The notes under the pieces are model-generated. The model saw only the letters and a list, made by a program, of their open reading frames with translations, searched no databases and was not told the DNA's origin. Below, piece by piece: positions 44,930 through 53,472 of a stretch of 64,000 bases of DNA. Position numbers and translations under genes: made by a program. Source of the DNA: Methanothrix harundinacea 6Ac (GTDB lineage Archaea > Halobacteriota > Methanosarcinia > Methanotrichales > Methanotrichaceae); assembly GCF_000235565.1 (NCBI RefSeq), contig NC_017527.1, positions 1,364,001-1,428,000 on the forward strand, given 5' to 3'. The first letter of the stretch is position 1. Each line of letters begins with the position of its first letter.

Positions 44930-45400
44930 CTATAGCGACCTCCTCATGATGATCGCCCCCTCGCCGTCGGGGTAGTAGTTCTTGGCGGTGGTGAAGATCT
45001 CAAACCCCAGGTCGACGTAAAGCCCCTGGGCCCGCTTGTTCGTCGCCCTCACCTCCAGGATGACATCGACGACCCCGAGCCTCCGGAAGATCTCCAGAAG
45101 CTCCATCAAGAGGCGTCTGCCGACCCCCCGCCCCCGGTATCCGGACCTCACCGCTATCCAGAAGACCCTCCCCTCCAGGGGCGACTGCCTGAACCCCAGG
45201 ACCATCCCTACGATCCTGCCGCCCTCCTCCGCCACCAGGAAGGATGTGGGGTAGTTCTCGTAGAAGTAGGTGAGAAGGTACGGGTCGTGCCCTCCCCCCG
45301 CCTCGGCGTCCAAGGCGACCGCCTCGGAGTAGTCGGGAGGCTCAAACCTCCTGATCTTTACTCCGCCCTTTATCTTCCCACCAACTTCCATCTCTTTCAT
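44930..45400 (-). CDS. GNAT-family N-acetyltransferase (RimI-like)
   Basis: 156 residues from ATG 45400. The acetyl-CoA loop VRSGYRGRGVGRRLLMELLE near residue 95 and the following VILEVRATNKRAQGLYVDLG are typical of RimI/Ard1-like protein acetyltransferases; FLVAEEGGRIVGMVLGF forms the central strands. A TATA-like GATAAAAATAGC lies about 35 bp upstream. An upstream TTG (45427) would add nine residues without conserved sequence. The substrate is unknown; N-terminal protein acetylation is likely for this family. Confidence 0.87.
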   Translation of the reverse strand: MKEMEVGGKIKGGVKIRRFEPPDYSEAVALDAEAGGGHDPYLLTYFYENYPTSFLVAEEGGRIVGMVLGFRQSPLEGRVFWIAVRSGYRGRGVGRRLLMELLEIFRRLGVVDVILEVRATNKRAQGLYVDLGFEIFTTAKNYYPDGEGAIIMRRSL

Positions 45401-45571
45401 ACCGGGCAACTCAGCCCTGGGCCTCAAGATAAAAATAGCTTACCGACGGGGAGGTTTTTATCCCATCCGGTGATGGTTGGACGGAGAGGCGATCCTGGAG
45501 GCGGCCGCCTCCTCTCGCCGATATGGAGCCCTCCGGGAAGGGATCGGGGGCTATTGGGAGACGGTGTCGAT

Positions 45572-46243
45572 ATGAACCTGGATGCGGGTCTTGGGATTCT
45601 GGCGGTTCTGATCCTCACCTTCGGTCAGGGAGAGGCGGCTCTCTCACCGGGGCTGGAGGCCGTCAGCTTCAACGGCACCACCTACCTCCTCGCGAAGTCC
45701 GAGGCGGAGGTGATCGTCCCCGCAAACGGCAGCAGCTTCAACTTCACCCTTCCCATCAGGGCTGATATCAGGCTCTTCAACTCCTCGGGGGGGGAGGTTC
45801 CCGCGGAGACGAGGGTCGATTTCTGGCGGGGGTACTACAACTATCAGGTCGTCGCCGGGGAGGAGGTGGACGGGCACCTAAACTACACCCTCCCCATCGC
45901 AGACCAGAGGTTCGTCGTCCTCGCCGAGGAGGGCTCCAGCGTCCGGGTCGTCCTTCCCCCGGGGTACGCCACCGGCGATCGGCTCCTGGGGAGGGCTAGG
46001 CCCACCCCCGACCGAATAGAGTCCCTGGATAACAGGACGGTCCTCATCTGGCCGGTCCTCGAAGGGAGGGTGATCGACGTCAGCTTCTATGCGGAGGATG
46101 CGCCCCGGGCCTTCAGGCTCTTCCTCCTTCTCCTCGCCTTCCTTGCCGGGGTCCTCGCCCTGGAGCATCGGGCGAGCATGAGGAGGCTCAGGTCCATCAG
46201 GCGGGACGCAGATGAGGATCTCGAAGGCCGGGGCCGGGCCTAG
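45572..46243 (+). CDS. Secreted, C-terminally membrane-anchored protein
   Basis: 223 residues from ATG 45572. An N-terminal hydrophobic stretch (GLGILAVLILTFG) acts as a signal, a beta-rich domain with several N-glycosylation sequons (FNGTTY, NGSSFNFT, LNYTLP) follows, and a transmembrane helix FRLFLLLLAFLAGVLALEH near residue 185 precedes a basic cytoplasmic tail. It resembles archaeal DUF5803-type proteins, but this is tentative. The start could lie further upstream in the same frame; no ribosome site decides it. Confidence 0.65.
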   Translation: MNLDAGLGILAVLILTFGQGEAALSPGLEAVSFNGTTYLLAKSEAEVIVPANGSSFNFTLPIRADIRLFNSSGGEVPAETRVDFWRGYYNYQVVAGEEVDGHLNYTLPIADQRFVVLAEEGSSVRVVLPPGYATGDRLLGRARPTPDRIESLDNRTVLIWPVLEGRVIDVSFYAEDAPRAFRLFLLLLAFLAGVLALEHRASMRRLRSIRRDADEDLEGRGRA

Positions 46244-46985
46244 GCCTAAAAGCCCCCGGATCGAGGTCAGATCTAAGTATCAGGGGATTATCCCCCTCAC
46301 CATGGTGCCGGAAGAGATCGGGAAGGGCGTATACGTGGTGGGGGGTCCGGGGATATCCCATCCCGCGGACTGCTCCGTCTACCTCGTCGATGCAGGATCG
46401 GAGCTGGTGATGATCGACGCTGGAGCAGGCCCCGGGGCGGAGGCGATCCTGAGAAATGTCCGGTCCCTCGGCTTTGACCCCTCCCGGATCGGTTACCTCA
46501 TCGCCACTCACTGCCACATCGACCACATCGGAGGGATAGCCAGGATCCGGGATGAGACGGGATGCCTGGTGATCTGCTCCGAAGCAGATCGGGAAGGGAT
46601 CGAGCTCGGGGAGCCGAGGCTCACCGCCGCCGACCTATACGGAATCGAGTACTGGCCCGTCCGGGTCGACCTCCCCCTCGATGGGGAGGAGGAGGACCTG
46701 AGGCTGGGGGAGCGGGAGTTTCGGATCATCGCCATCCCCGGCCATACCCCTGGGAGCATCGCCGTCGTCGTCGACCTGGAGGGGCTGAGGTTCCTCTTCG
46801 GCCAGGACGTCCACGGCCCCTTCAGCGACGCCTGGGGATCGGACGTTTCCCGGTGGAGGAGGTCGATGGAGCGGCTCCTCGATCTGGAGGCGGACCTCCT
46901 CTGCGAGGGGCACGCCGGGGTCTTCAGGGGCCCGGAGGTGAGAATCTACATCCAGTCCCAGTTGAGACGATATCGGCACCTCTGA
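46212..46985 (+). CDS. Metallo-beta-lactamase-fold hydrolase
   Basis: 257 residues, or 227 if it starts at ATG 46302 (MVPEEIGKGVYVVGG), which is closer to the usual family beginning. The metal motif ATHCHIDHIGG near residue 100, IAIPGHTPGSIAVVVD near 178, GQDVHGPF near 199 and LLCEGHAGVF near 235 supply the complete binuclear zinc set of glyoxalase-II-like enzymes. The longer start overlaps the upstream gene by 32 bp. The substrate is unknown. Confidence 0.85.
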   Translation: MRISKAGAGPRPKSPRIEVRSKYQGIIPLTMVPEEIGKGVYVVGGPGISHPADCSVYLVDAGSELVMIDAGAGPGAEAILRNVRSLGFDPSRIGYLIATHCHIDHIGGIARIRDETGCLVICSEADREGIELGEPRLTAADLYGIEYWPVRVDLPLDGEEEDLRLGEREFRIIAIPGHTPGSIAVVVDLEGLRFLFGQDVHGPFSDAWGSDVSRWRRSMERLLDLEADLLCEGHAGVFRGPEVRIYIQSQLRRYRHL

Positions 46986-47030
46986 GCGGGATCGGAGAAA
47001 AACGAGCGGCGAGAACGGCGGATGCCAGAT

Positions 47031-48026
47031 TCAGAGGCCGGCCCTGAAGGTGGCCGGATCCCCCTCCTCGACGGAGATAACCCTGTCGAGGAACCTGGAC
47101 GCGGTCCAGATGTTCGTCGAGGCGTGGCTCGTCACCTCCGGGGCTGTGTAGGATCCGCCCGCCAGGGCGAGGTAGGGGACGAGCTGGTCGGCGAGGTGGC
47201 GGTCGACGGCGGCCTTCGAAGCCAGCTGTGCCACCAGCTCCTCCGCCGCCAGGGAGCCTACCCTCTCCGCCGGAAGGCCCCGCTCCCCCAGGGCGCTACC
47301 TCCCTTCCACCCCGACCAGAGGGTGATACCGCTCCCGGTGGACGGGAGAGCCCTCGCCTCGGCGGCGATCTCGGCGTCAAAACCCGCCCGCCTCAGAACC
47401 CCGATCGCCGCCTCCGCCTGCCTCCGGACGACGTGCTCGGGGAGGTTCGACGAGTGGGACACGCCCTCCACCGCCCCTGCCACTGGGGCGGAGAGGTCGG
47501 CCCTCACCAGCTCCCCGGGGACCGTCTCCAGGGTGACCAACCCGCCGCCCCGGGGAAAGTATCCCCGCCGCTCCACCGTCAACCTCGCCCGGACTCCGAA
47601 CGAGGCGAAGGCGGGGAGAGCGACCCTGGAGAGGTGGTCGATGGTAGGAGACCACCTGACGTCGGTCCCCCCCCGGACGGTCAGGGTCGCGGGCCCGTCG
47701 GCCCTGGCCAGGGCTGGGAGGAGGCAGTGGATGAGAAGGGAGACGCTTCCGGCGGTGCCGATCTCAAAGTCGTAGACCCCACCCCGGACCCTGCCGGGCG
47801 AGAAGAGAACCTCCCGGGAGCCGGGCCTCACCCCCTCCGTCCTGGCGTCCGAGATCTTGGCCAGGGCGGATATCGCCGTCGAGTGCTGGGGGGAGAGCCC
47901 CGGATTGGGCCTCATCTCCCGGATCCTCGTGATCCGGACCGGTTCGCCGGTGACCGCCGAGAGGGCCACCGCCGTTCTGACGATCTGGCCCCCCCCCTCC
48001 CCGGAGGAGCCGTTGATATCGATCAT
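47031..48026 (-). CDS. rtcA: RNA 3'-terminal phosphate cyclase
   Basis: 331 residues. Family signatures [20 protein letters not shown] at the start, [16 protein letters not shown] near 38, the glycine-rich GFDAEI region and the late [19 protein letters not shown], which holds the histidine adenylated by ATP. It converts RNA 3'-phosphates to 2',3'-cyclic ends for repair or ligation. The ATG overlaps the rpoL stop (ATGA), tying it to the RNA-handling operon. Confidence 0.94.
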   Translation of the reverse strand: MIDINGSSGEGGGQIVRTAVALSAVTGEPVRITRIREMRPNPGLSPQHSTAISALAKISDARTEGVRPGSREVLFSPGRVRGGVYDFEIGTAGSVSLLIHCLLPALARADGPATLTVRGGTDVRWSPTIDHLSRVALPAFASFGVRARLTVERRGYFPRGGGLVTLETVPGELVRADLSAPVAGAVEGVSHSSNLPEHVVRRQAEAAIGVLRRAGFDAEIAAEARALPSTGSGITLWSGWKGGSALGERGLPAERVGSLAAEELVAQLASKAAVDRHLADQLVPYLALAGGSYTAPEVTSHASTNIWTASRFLDRVISVEEGDPATFRAGL

Positions 48027-48298
48027 CCGACCGCGGATCTGAACTCCTCTTCGAACTCCTCAACCATCCCGGCGATCCTGGAGGCGACCTCGTTCAGGAG
48101 GAGGACGGGGTCGACGTCCCTGGTCCTAAGCCGGAAGATGGGGTTTGTCATCATCGGAAACTTGGCGTCGTAGGTGGCGATGAGGACGCGGTCGTCCTCC
48201 AGAAGCTCCGTCCTGAGGAGGTTCAGGAGGGTGTGGCTCTCCCCAAAGAACTCCAGATGGAGCTCGTCATCGGTCTTCTTCAGGACCTTTACGTTCAT
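48023..48298 (-). CDS. rpoL: DNA-directed RNA polymerase subunit L (Rpo11)
   Basis: 91 residues. [20 protein letters not shown], then [13 protein letters not shown] and the C-terminal [20 protein letters not shown] match Rpo11, which dimerises with Rpo3 to nucleate RNA polymerase assembly. The ATG overlaps the csl4 stop and its own stop overlaps rtcA, both as ATGA. Confidence 0.95.
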   Translation of the reverse strand: MNVKVLKKTDDELHLEFFGESHTLLNLLRTELLEDDRVLIATYDAKFPMMTNPIFRLRTRDVDPVLLLNEVASRIAGMVEEFEEEFRSAVG

Positions 48299-48858
48299 CT
48301 GATCACCCCCGTCCCGAAATCGGTGCTGAGCTTCCTCGACTCCACCTGCTCGCATTCGGGGCAGACGAGCCGCTTCCCGTCGAGCTTCAGGGGGGAGGCG
48401 CACCTTCCGCAGTACGCCTTGACGACCCCCAGGTCCTCGTCGACGATGGAGAGGCCGATGGTGGGGGTGGCGTCGATGATCTTCGCCTTGACGATGTCCC
48501 GGAGGCCCAGGACCTGGCGGATCTCCTTGACGTAAGAGCTCTTGACCCTGGATATGTGGAGGAGGGCCTCGGTGTTGAATATCGGCCTCGCCTCGCACCC
48601 CCGCTTGAAGGCGAGGCGGAGGATCGCTAGGCTGTCTTTGAGGTCGGTGATCTGGCCCACCACCACGTCCCCGTTCTTCAGCTTCACCGGGGCGTTGGCC
48701 AGGGGATGGACCTTCGCGGACCTCCTCCCGGCGTCGACCTCCAGAACCCCCGTGCTCGAGGAGAGGAGGTGCCCCCCTCGGAGGTAGGTCCCTTCGCCGG
48801 GAGAAAACTCCTCTGAAGCCCCGACGACGTCGCCGGGGATGACGATATTCGATGGCAT
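48295..48858 (-). CDS. csl4: Exosome RNA-binding subunit Csl4
   Basis: 187 residues from ATG 48858, with AGGTGAAC upstream. The N-terminal domain has MPSNIVIPGDVVGASEEF, the central S1 fold runs KNGDVVVGQITDL to DIVKAKIIDATP, and the C-terminal zinc ribbon is CGRCASPLKLDGKRLVCPEC. Csl4 caps the archaeal exosome and recruits RNA and DnaG. An upstream TTG six codons earlier lies inside the preceding methylase gene and is less likely. Confidence 0.94.
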   Translation of the reverse strand: MPSNIVIPGDVVGASEEFSPGEGTYLRGGHLLSSSTGVLEVDAGRRSAKVHPLANAPVKLKNGDVVVGQITDLKDSLAILRLAFKRGCEARPIFNTEALLHISRVKSSYVKEIRQVLGLRDIVKAKIIDATPTIGLSIVDEDLGVVKAYCGRCASPLKLDGKRLVCPECEQVESRKLSTDFGTGVIR

Positions 48859-48866
48859 CTTTCTGT

Positions 48867-49460
48867 TCACCTGCAAGATATCCGATACAGCTCTACTTCA
48901 ATGACCTTGACCCCTCGGGTGTGGAATTTATAGGTCCTTCTCAGGGGAAAGGGGATCTTCTGGACCTCTTCGACCTTACAGGGTTCTACGAACCGTCTAA
49001 TGAACCCTTCGCTCCCAGCATTGTGGATCGAGTATACGACCTCGGCCGTCTCCACCGCCTTGCGGAGGAAGGCCCGGTCCCCCAGGCTCCCCCTCTGGGC
49101 CCCGAAGGGGGGGTTCATGACGACGGTGGAGACGCCCTTGAGGGCGACCGTCGCCACGTCCCCCCTGACGAACTGGACGTCGGCCCCCAGGCGGAGGGCG
49201 TTCTCCCTCGCGATCCTGAGGGGCGAGGGGTCCAGCTCGACCCCGACGGCTCTCCCGCCGAGGAGGGCGGCGCCTATCGCCAGGACCCCGGTTCCGCACC
49301 CCAGGTCGCAGACGGTCCCCTCCAGGTCCCCCCGGAGGAGGGCGGAGTAGAGGAGTTCCGAGGCGACGGTTGAGGGGGTCTGGTACTGCTCCAGGCTGGT
49401 TTCAGGGGAGCTGAACCCCTCCAGCCCCTCCAGGATCATCTCCAGCTTTCTTTTCTTCAT
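48867..49460 (-). CDS. METTL5-like RNA N6-adenine methyltransferase
   Basis: 197 residues from ATG 49460. The start MKKRKLEMILEGLEGF and EQYQTPSTVASELL are typical of the archaeal relatives of METTL5. The SAM loop is VCDLGCGTGVLAIGA near residue 52, and the catalytic NPPFG lies near 117. METTL5 makes m6A in the decoding region of small-subunit rRNA, so ribosome modification is the likely role. It is the first gene of the csl4-rpoL-rtcA group, only 8 bp from csl4. Confidence 0.9.
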   Translation of the reverse strand: MKKRKLEMILEGLEGFSSPETSLEQYQTPSTVASELLYSALLRGDLEGTVCDLGCGTGVLAIGAALLGGRAVGVELDPSPLRIARENALRLGADVQFVRGDVATVALKGVSTVVMNPPFGAQRGSLGDRAFLRKAVETAEVVYSIHNAGSEGFIRRFVEPCKVEEVQKIPFPLRRTYKFHTRGVKVIEVELYRISCR

Positions 49461-49540
49461 GGTCTCTCGGGAGGTCAGGCGGAAGAGAGCCAAAACCCCA
49501 AAAAGGGCGGGCCTTCGTCTCCCCTCTCTCGGCTCCGGCC

Positions 49541-51898
49541 CTATATCAAGTAGTGGGTCAGGTCCAGGAGGATGAAGAGGAAGAGGGCGGCGGCGAGGAG
49601 CCTGAGCCCTCTCAGAGCCAGGCCCCTGAGGAGGGGCCTGTAAGACCACCTCTGGAGCCTCGGCGTCTTCACCTCTCCCCGGCGGAAGGCGAGGTCTCCG
49701 AGGTCTCGGCCGACTCCGATGGCGAATCTGGCGAGGAACCTTAGGGGATCTCTGCCATGGGCCCCAAAGGCGGGAAGGTCATTGCAGCCCCCTTTAGTCA
49801 GCGACTCCTCGGCTGATGGGTGAGCAACGGGGATCGGCGGGGCGGCACCCTGCCCCTCCCCTCCATCTCTGGATCCCACATCCGATTCTCCGGGCGAAGG
49901 GGGGCGGTTTCTCGCAACTTCTGTCAGCCCCAGGGGTTCAGCTCCCCTCTCCTTCGAAGGCCCCCCCTTAAAGGAGAGGACCTCCTCGATGGGGCGGATC
50001 AGGGGAGGGGGTCGGGGACCGGACCCCTCTGGAGGCCGGATGGGATAGGATGGCTCGTCGCCGGCGGCCATCTTCCCATCGGCCTGAAGGAGGGTCCTCG
50101 GCTTCTGCCTGCCGAGGGGGGTCTCCTCGATCAGGTTCATCGACTCGTTCCAGGTCCTCACCGTATCGAGGAGGGACGCCTCCGTCAGAGCCGCCCGGGT
50201 GAGGACCCGGCCCATGAGGAGGAGGGTTCGCTGATAATCCTCCAGGAGGAGGCCCTGTCCGTCCCTTCCGCTCCCTGCGGCCTCCTCAAGCCTCGATGCC
50301 ATCATCCGGGCCTCCCGGATCTGGAAGGGGCTTATCATCCCGAGGTCGGGGGCGGCGAGCTCAAAGGCGCTCTCCGCCCGCTTGAGGTACGCCATCGTCT
50401 CCGAGAGGTCCGCCGGAGGCTCGCCCTTGAGGATAGAGGCGATGAACCTCCCCAGGGTCTTGAAGGCGGGGAGGAGCTGCCCGCAAGCCTCCTTGCAGCC
50501 CCGCCCCGCCGAGCCGAGCTGAAGGATCGCCTGGGTGAAGTGCTCGGTGGAGTCGGAGGCGACGTCGGAGAGCTTCCAGGGCTCCTCTTTTATCAGGGTC
50601 AGCCGCCAAGTCTCCTTCATCCCCATCATGCTCCGCCGCAGAGCCTCGACGGCGGGCCTCTCGGAGGAGTCCTCTGCCCGGGAGAGGGCGGAGTTGAGGG
50701 CCGCCACCCCCTCCTCCGCGAGCTTCACCCCCATCTCCGGCTCCGTCTCCATCTCCAGGATGACGAAGGTGGAGGCTAGCCTCGCGATCCCCGCGTCCAC
50801 CCCCAGGTCGGGGAGGGCCACCCCCGGGGTCCCGGCGAGCTCATCGAGGCACTCCGCCGCCCCGGCGTAGTATGATGACGCCTCGATGAAGAGCTCGGCC
50901 GCTTCCGGGCCATCCTCGTCGCCGCCGATGGTGTGGAGGGCCTGCTGGTGGAGGTCCCGACCACGGATCGCCCGGACGGCAGAGAGCCATGATACGGCGT
51001 TCGCCCGGACGGGCTGCATGTTCTTTCGGATGAGGTCCAGGCTCGTCTCCAGGTGGTCGGCGGCGAGGTCGAGGTCTCCCCGGTCGAGGTGGAGCCTCCC
51101 GAGGTTTGCGAGGACGACCCCGGCGTTGTGGCGCTGGCCGATCTCCTCGAAGATCTCCATGCTCCTGTTGTAGTAGCCGATGGCGACGTCTCTCTTCTCG
51201 ATCTCGGCGTTGACCCGCCCCATCCGGTTGAGGATCCAGGCGACCTGCCTCTGATCCCCGAGCTGCTCGAAGTCGGCGAGGCTCTTCTCGTACTCCTGGA
51301 GGGCGAGGTCATACTCTCCCATCTCGGCGTGGATCCTGCCGATGCTCCCCGTCATCTGGGCGACGCCGGACTCGTCCTCGAGCTCCCTGAAGATCTCCAG
51401 GCTCTTGCGGCAGCTATCGAGGGCCTCGTCGTAGCTCTCGCTGCTCCGGTAGGCGGACCCCATGTTTCCGAGGACCTGGGCGAGGCTGCCGGAGTCCCCC
51501 TGGGACGAGAACCCCTCCGCCGCCTTCTCGTAGTAGTGGAGGGCGCGGCCGAGGTAGCCCTGGCGGGCGTGGACCTGGCCCAGGTTGTTGTAGAGGACGC
51601 TCCTGACGTGCTGATCCGTCGTCTGGGATAGGGCCTTGTTGTAGCACCGGGCGGCGATCCCCAGGTGGCCCGCCAGCCTGCAGATGTCTCCGAGCCTCTT
51701 TATGTCGTAGATGTCCGAGAGGCAGGTCAACAGCCTCGTGCAGATATTCTCGTCGATCTGCCCCTCCTCGAAGCTCTCCAGGAGGGCGGCCACCAGATCA
51801 GCACAATCTCCACTTATCGATTTTGGATCAATAGGGCGGGAGAACCCCCCCCTCATGTAGGACTCGAATATCTCCTGGAGGACGACGAGCTGATCCAT
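49541..51898 (-). CDS. Large TPR protein with C-terminal membrane anchor
   Basis: 785 residues. Residues about 60-310 hold at least six TPRs (for example YNNLGQVHARQGYLGRALHY, VLGNMGSAYRSSESYDEALD, MTGSIGRIHAEMGEYDLALQ). A helical region follows (to about 600), then a Pro/Gly/Glu-rich linker and a single C-terminal hydrophobic helix (LLAAALFLFILLDLTHYLI), so the protein should be tail-anchored with the TPRs in the cytoplasm. No catalytic domain is seen. The gene is transcribed alone. Confidence 0.8.
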   Translation of the reverse strand: MDQLVVLQEIFESYMRGGFSRPIDPKSISGDCADLVAALLESFEEGQIDENICTRLLTCLSDIYDIKRLGDICRLAGHLGIAARCYNKALSQTTDQHVRSVLYNNLGQVHARQGYLGRALHYYEKAAEGFSSQGDSGSLAQVLGNMGSAYRSSESYDEALDSCRKSLEIFRELEDESGVAQMTGSIGRIHAEMGEYDLALQEYEKSLADFEQLGDQRQVAWILNRMGRVNAEIEKRDVAIGYYNRSMEIFEEIGQRHNAGVVLANLGRLHLDRGDLDLAADHLETSLDLIRKNMQPVRANAVSWLSAVRAIRGRDLHQQALHTIGGDEDGPEAAELFIEASSYYAGAAECLDELAGTPGVALPDLGVDAGIARLASTFVILEMETEPEMGVKLAEEGVAALNSALSRAEDSSERPAVEALRRSMMGMKETWRLTLIKEEPWKLSDVASDSTEHFTQAILQLGSAGRGCKEACGQLLPAFKTLGRFIASILKGEPPADLSETMAYLKRAESAFELAAPDLGMISPFQIREARMMASRLEEAAGSGRDGQGLLLEDYQRTLLLMGRVLTRAALTEASLLDTVRTWNESMNLIEETPLGRQKPRTLLQADGKMAAGDEPSYPIRPPEGSGPRPPPLIRPIEEVLSFKGGPSKERGAEPLGLTEVARNRPPSPGESDVGSRDGGEGQGAAPPIPVAHPSAEESLTKGGCNDLPAFGAHGRDPLRFLARFAIGVGRDLGDLAFRRGEVKTPRLQRWSYRPLLRGLALRGLRLLAAALFLFILLDLTHYLI

Positions 51899-52212
51899 CG
51901 GCTATCCATCGACTTTTATCTTTAAGTAGTTTCTGCGGGAATATTATACTCAGGATATATTGAGCCGCAACCCTCGGAGCGGATCGAAGCGATGGGGGTC
52001 CCGTTGAAACGAGGATCACTCTCGGGATCGGTTATCCTAGTCTCGGGGATATCCCCGGCGAAAAGGAGGGTTATGAAGATCGATCTGATACGCCGAGGCC
52101 TGGGGCGGCCCTCCCTCCCCCGAGGCGGAGGACCGGCCGTCGGAGAGCCGCCTTCCGCCTTGCCTTCGGGGAAGGGCGGATGGGGGATGGGCGGCAAAGG
52201 AAGGTGGCTGAT
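51899..52212. other. Divergent intergenic region
   Basis: The 314 bp carry AT-rich elements near 51915-51927 (minus-strand promoter for the TPR gene) and GGAATATTATACTC near 51939-51952 (possible plus-strand promoter for threonine dehydratase, leaving a leader of about 240 nt). No gene is supported. Confidence 0.4.
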
Positions 52213-53439
52213 ATGAAAGGGGGAATAGGCGTGATAGAGCTCGATGAGATCAGGGAGGCTGCGCGGCTGCTGGAGGGGAGGGTGATCCGGACCCCTCTCG
52301 TCCGGTCGGATACCTTCTCGAGGATGGCGGGAGCAGAGGTGCACCTGAAGCTGGAGAGCCTCCAGGCCGGCGGCTCCTTCAAGGTGAGGGGGGCCGCCTA
52401 CAAGCTCCTCAAGAGGCGGGAGGAGATCGGCCCCCTGGGGGTCGTAGCCGCCTCTGCCGGAAACCACGCCCAGGGGGTCGCTTTGGCGGCCAGGGCCGCA
52501 GCCATCCCGGCGACGATAGTGATGCCGGTCTGGGCCTCGATGGGAAAGCAGGAGGCGACGAAGAGCTACGGGGCGGAGGTGATCCTAGCCGGCGATAGCC
52601 TAGCCGAGAGCATATCGATAGCAAGAGAGATGGCAGAGGAGGGCCGGCCCTTCATCCACCCCTACGACGACCCGGATATAATCGCCGGCCAGGGGACCAT
52701 TGGCCTCGAGATTCTGGAGGACCTCCCGGACCCGGATCTGATCGTCGTCCCCGTCGGCGGAGGGGGGCTCATCGGCGGCATCGCCTCGGCGATAAAGGCA
52801 GTAAGGCCCGAGACGGAGATCGTGGGGGTTCAGGCCGCCGCCTGTCCCTCGGCCCTCGAAGCCCTCCGGTCCGGCGAGAGGGTCACCGTCGAGGCGAAGA
52901 GGTCGATAGCCGACGGGATCTCGGTGAGGCAGGTCGGCGAGGCGAACTTCCCCCTGATCCGGGAGCTGCTCTCCGGAGTGGTCCTGGTGGAGGAGGGGGA
53001 GATCGCCTCGGCGGTCCTGGCCCTCCTGGAAAGGAAGAAGGTCCTGGCGGAGGGGGCGGGGGCTGCTCCCCTGGCCGCCCTCCTCGCCTCGAAGCTCGCC
53101 TTCCCGATGGGGTGTAAGGTCGTCCTGGTGATCAGCGGCGGAAACCTGGACCCTCCCCTCATGGAGAGGGTGGTCAGGCAGGGGCTCTTGAAGGAGGGGA
53201 GGATCATGAGGTTCTCGGCCTGCATCGAGGACGTTCCCGGCAGCCTCGCCCGCCTCCTCAGCCTGGTGGCGGAGAAGGGCGGAAACGTCCTGCACATCCA
53301 TCACGCCAGGGGTGGAGAAGAGATCTCCTCATTCAAGACGAGGGTCGACCTGGAGGTGGAGACCCGGGGGCGCGGCATGATCGAGGAGATCAAGGTGGCG
53401 CTGGGAGAGGCAGGCTATGAGGTATTAGTCAGGGAGTGA
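52213..53439 (+). CDS. ilvA: Threonine ammonia-lyase (threonine dehydratase)
   Basis: 408 residues from ATG 52213, which has AGGTGGCTGAT just upstream. The PLP lysine lies in LQAGGSFKVRGAAYKLL near residue 53, the substrate loop is VAASAGNHAQGVALAARA and the phosphate-binding glycines are VPVGGGGLIGGIASAI near 180. A C-terminal ACT-like domain (SACIEDVPGSLARLLSLVAE to the end) suggests allosteric control. It makes 2-oxobutyrate from threonine for isoleucine synthesis, although methanogens often also use the citramalate route. Confidence 0.92.
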   Translation: MKGGIGVIELDEIREAARLLEGRVIRTPLVRSDTFSRMAGAEVHLKLESLQAGGSFKVRGAAYKLLKRREEIGPLGVVAASAGNHAQGVALAARAAAIPATIVMPVWASMGKQEATKSYGAEVILAGDSLAESISIAREMAEEGRPFIHPYDDPDIIAGQGTIGLEILEDLPDPDLIVVPVGGGGLIGGIASAIKAVRPETEIVGVQAAACPSALEALRSGERVTVEAKRSIADGISVRQVGEANFPLIRELLSGVVLVEEGEIASAVLALLERKKVLAEGAGAAPLAALLASKLAFPMGCKVVLVISGGNLDPPLMERVVRQGLLKEGRIMRFSACIEDVPGSLARLLSLVAEKGGNVLHIHHARGGEEISSFKTRVDLEVETRGRGMIEEIKVALGEAGYEVLVRE

Positions 53440-53472
53440 ATGGTTTCCTTCATATTGGGCCTCCGGGCGCCA

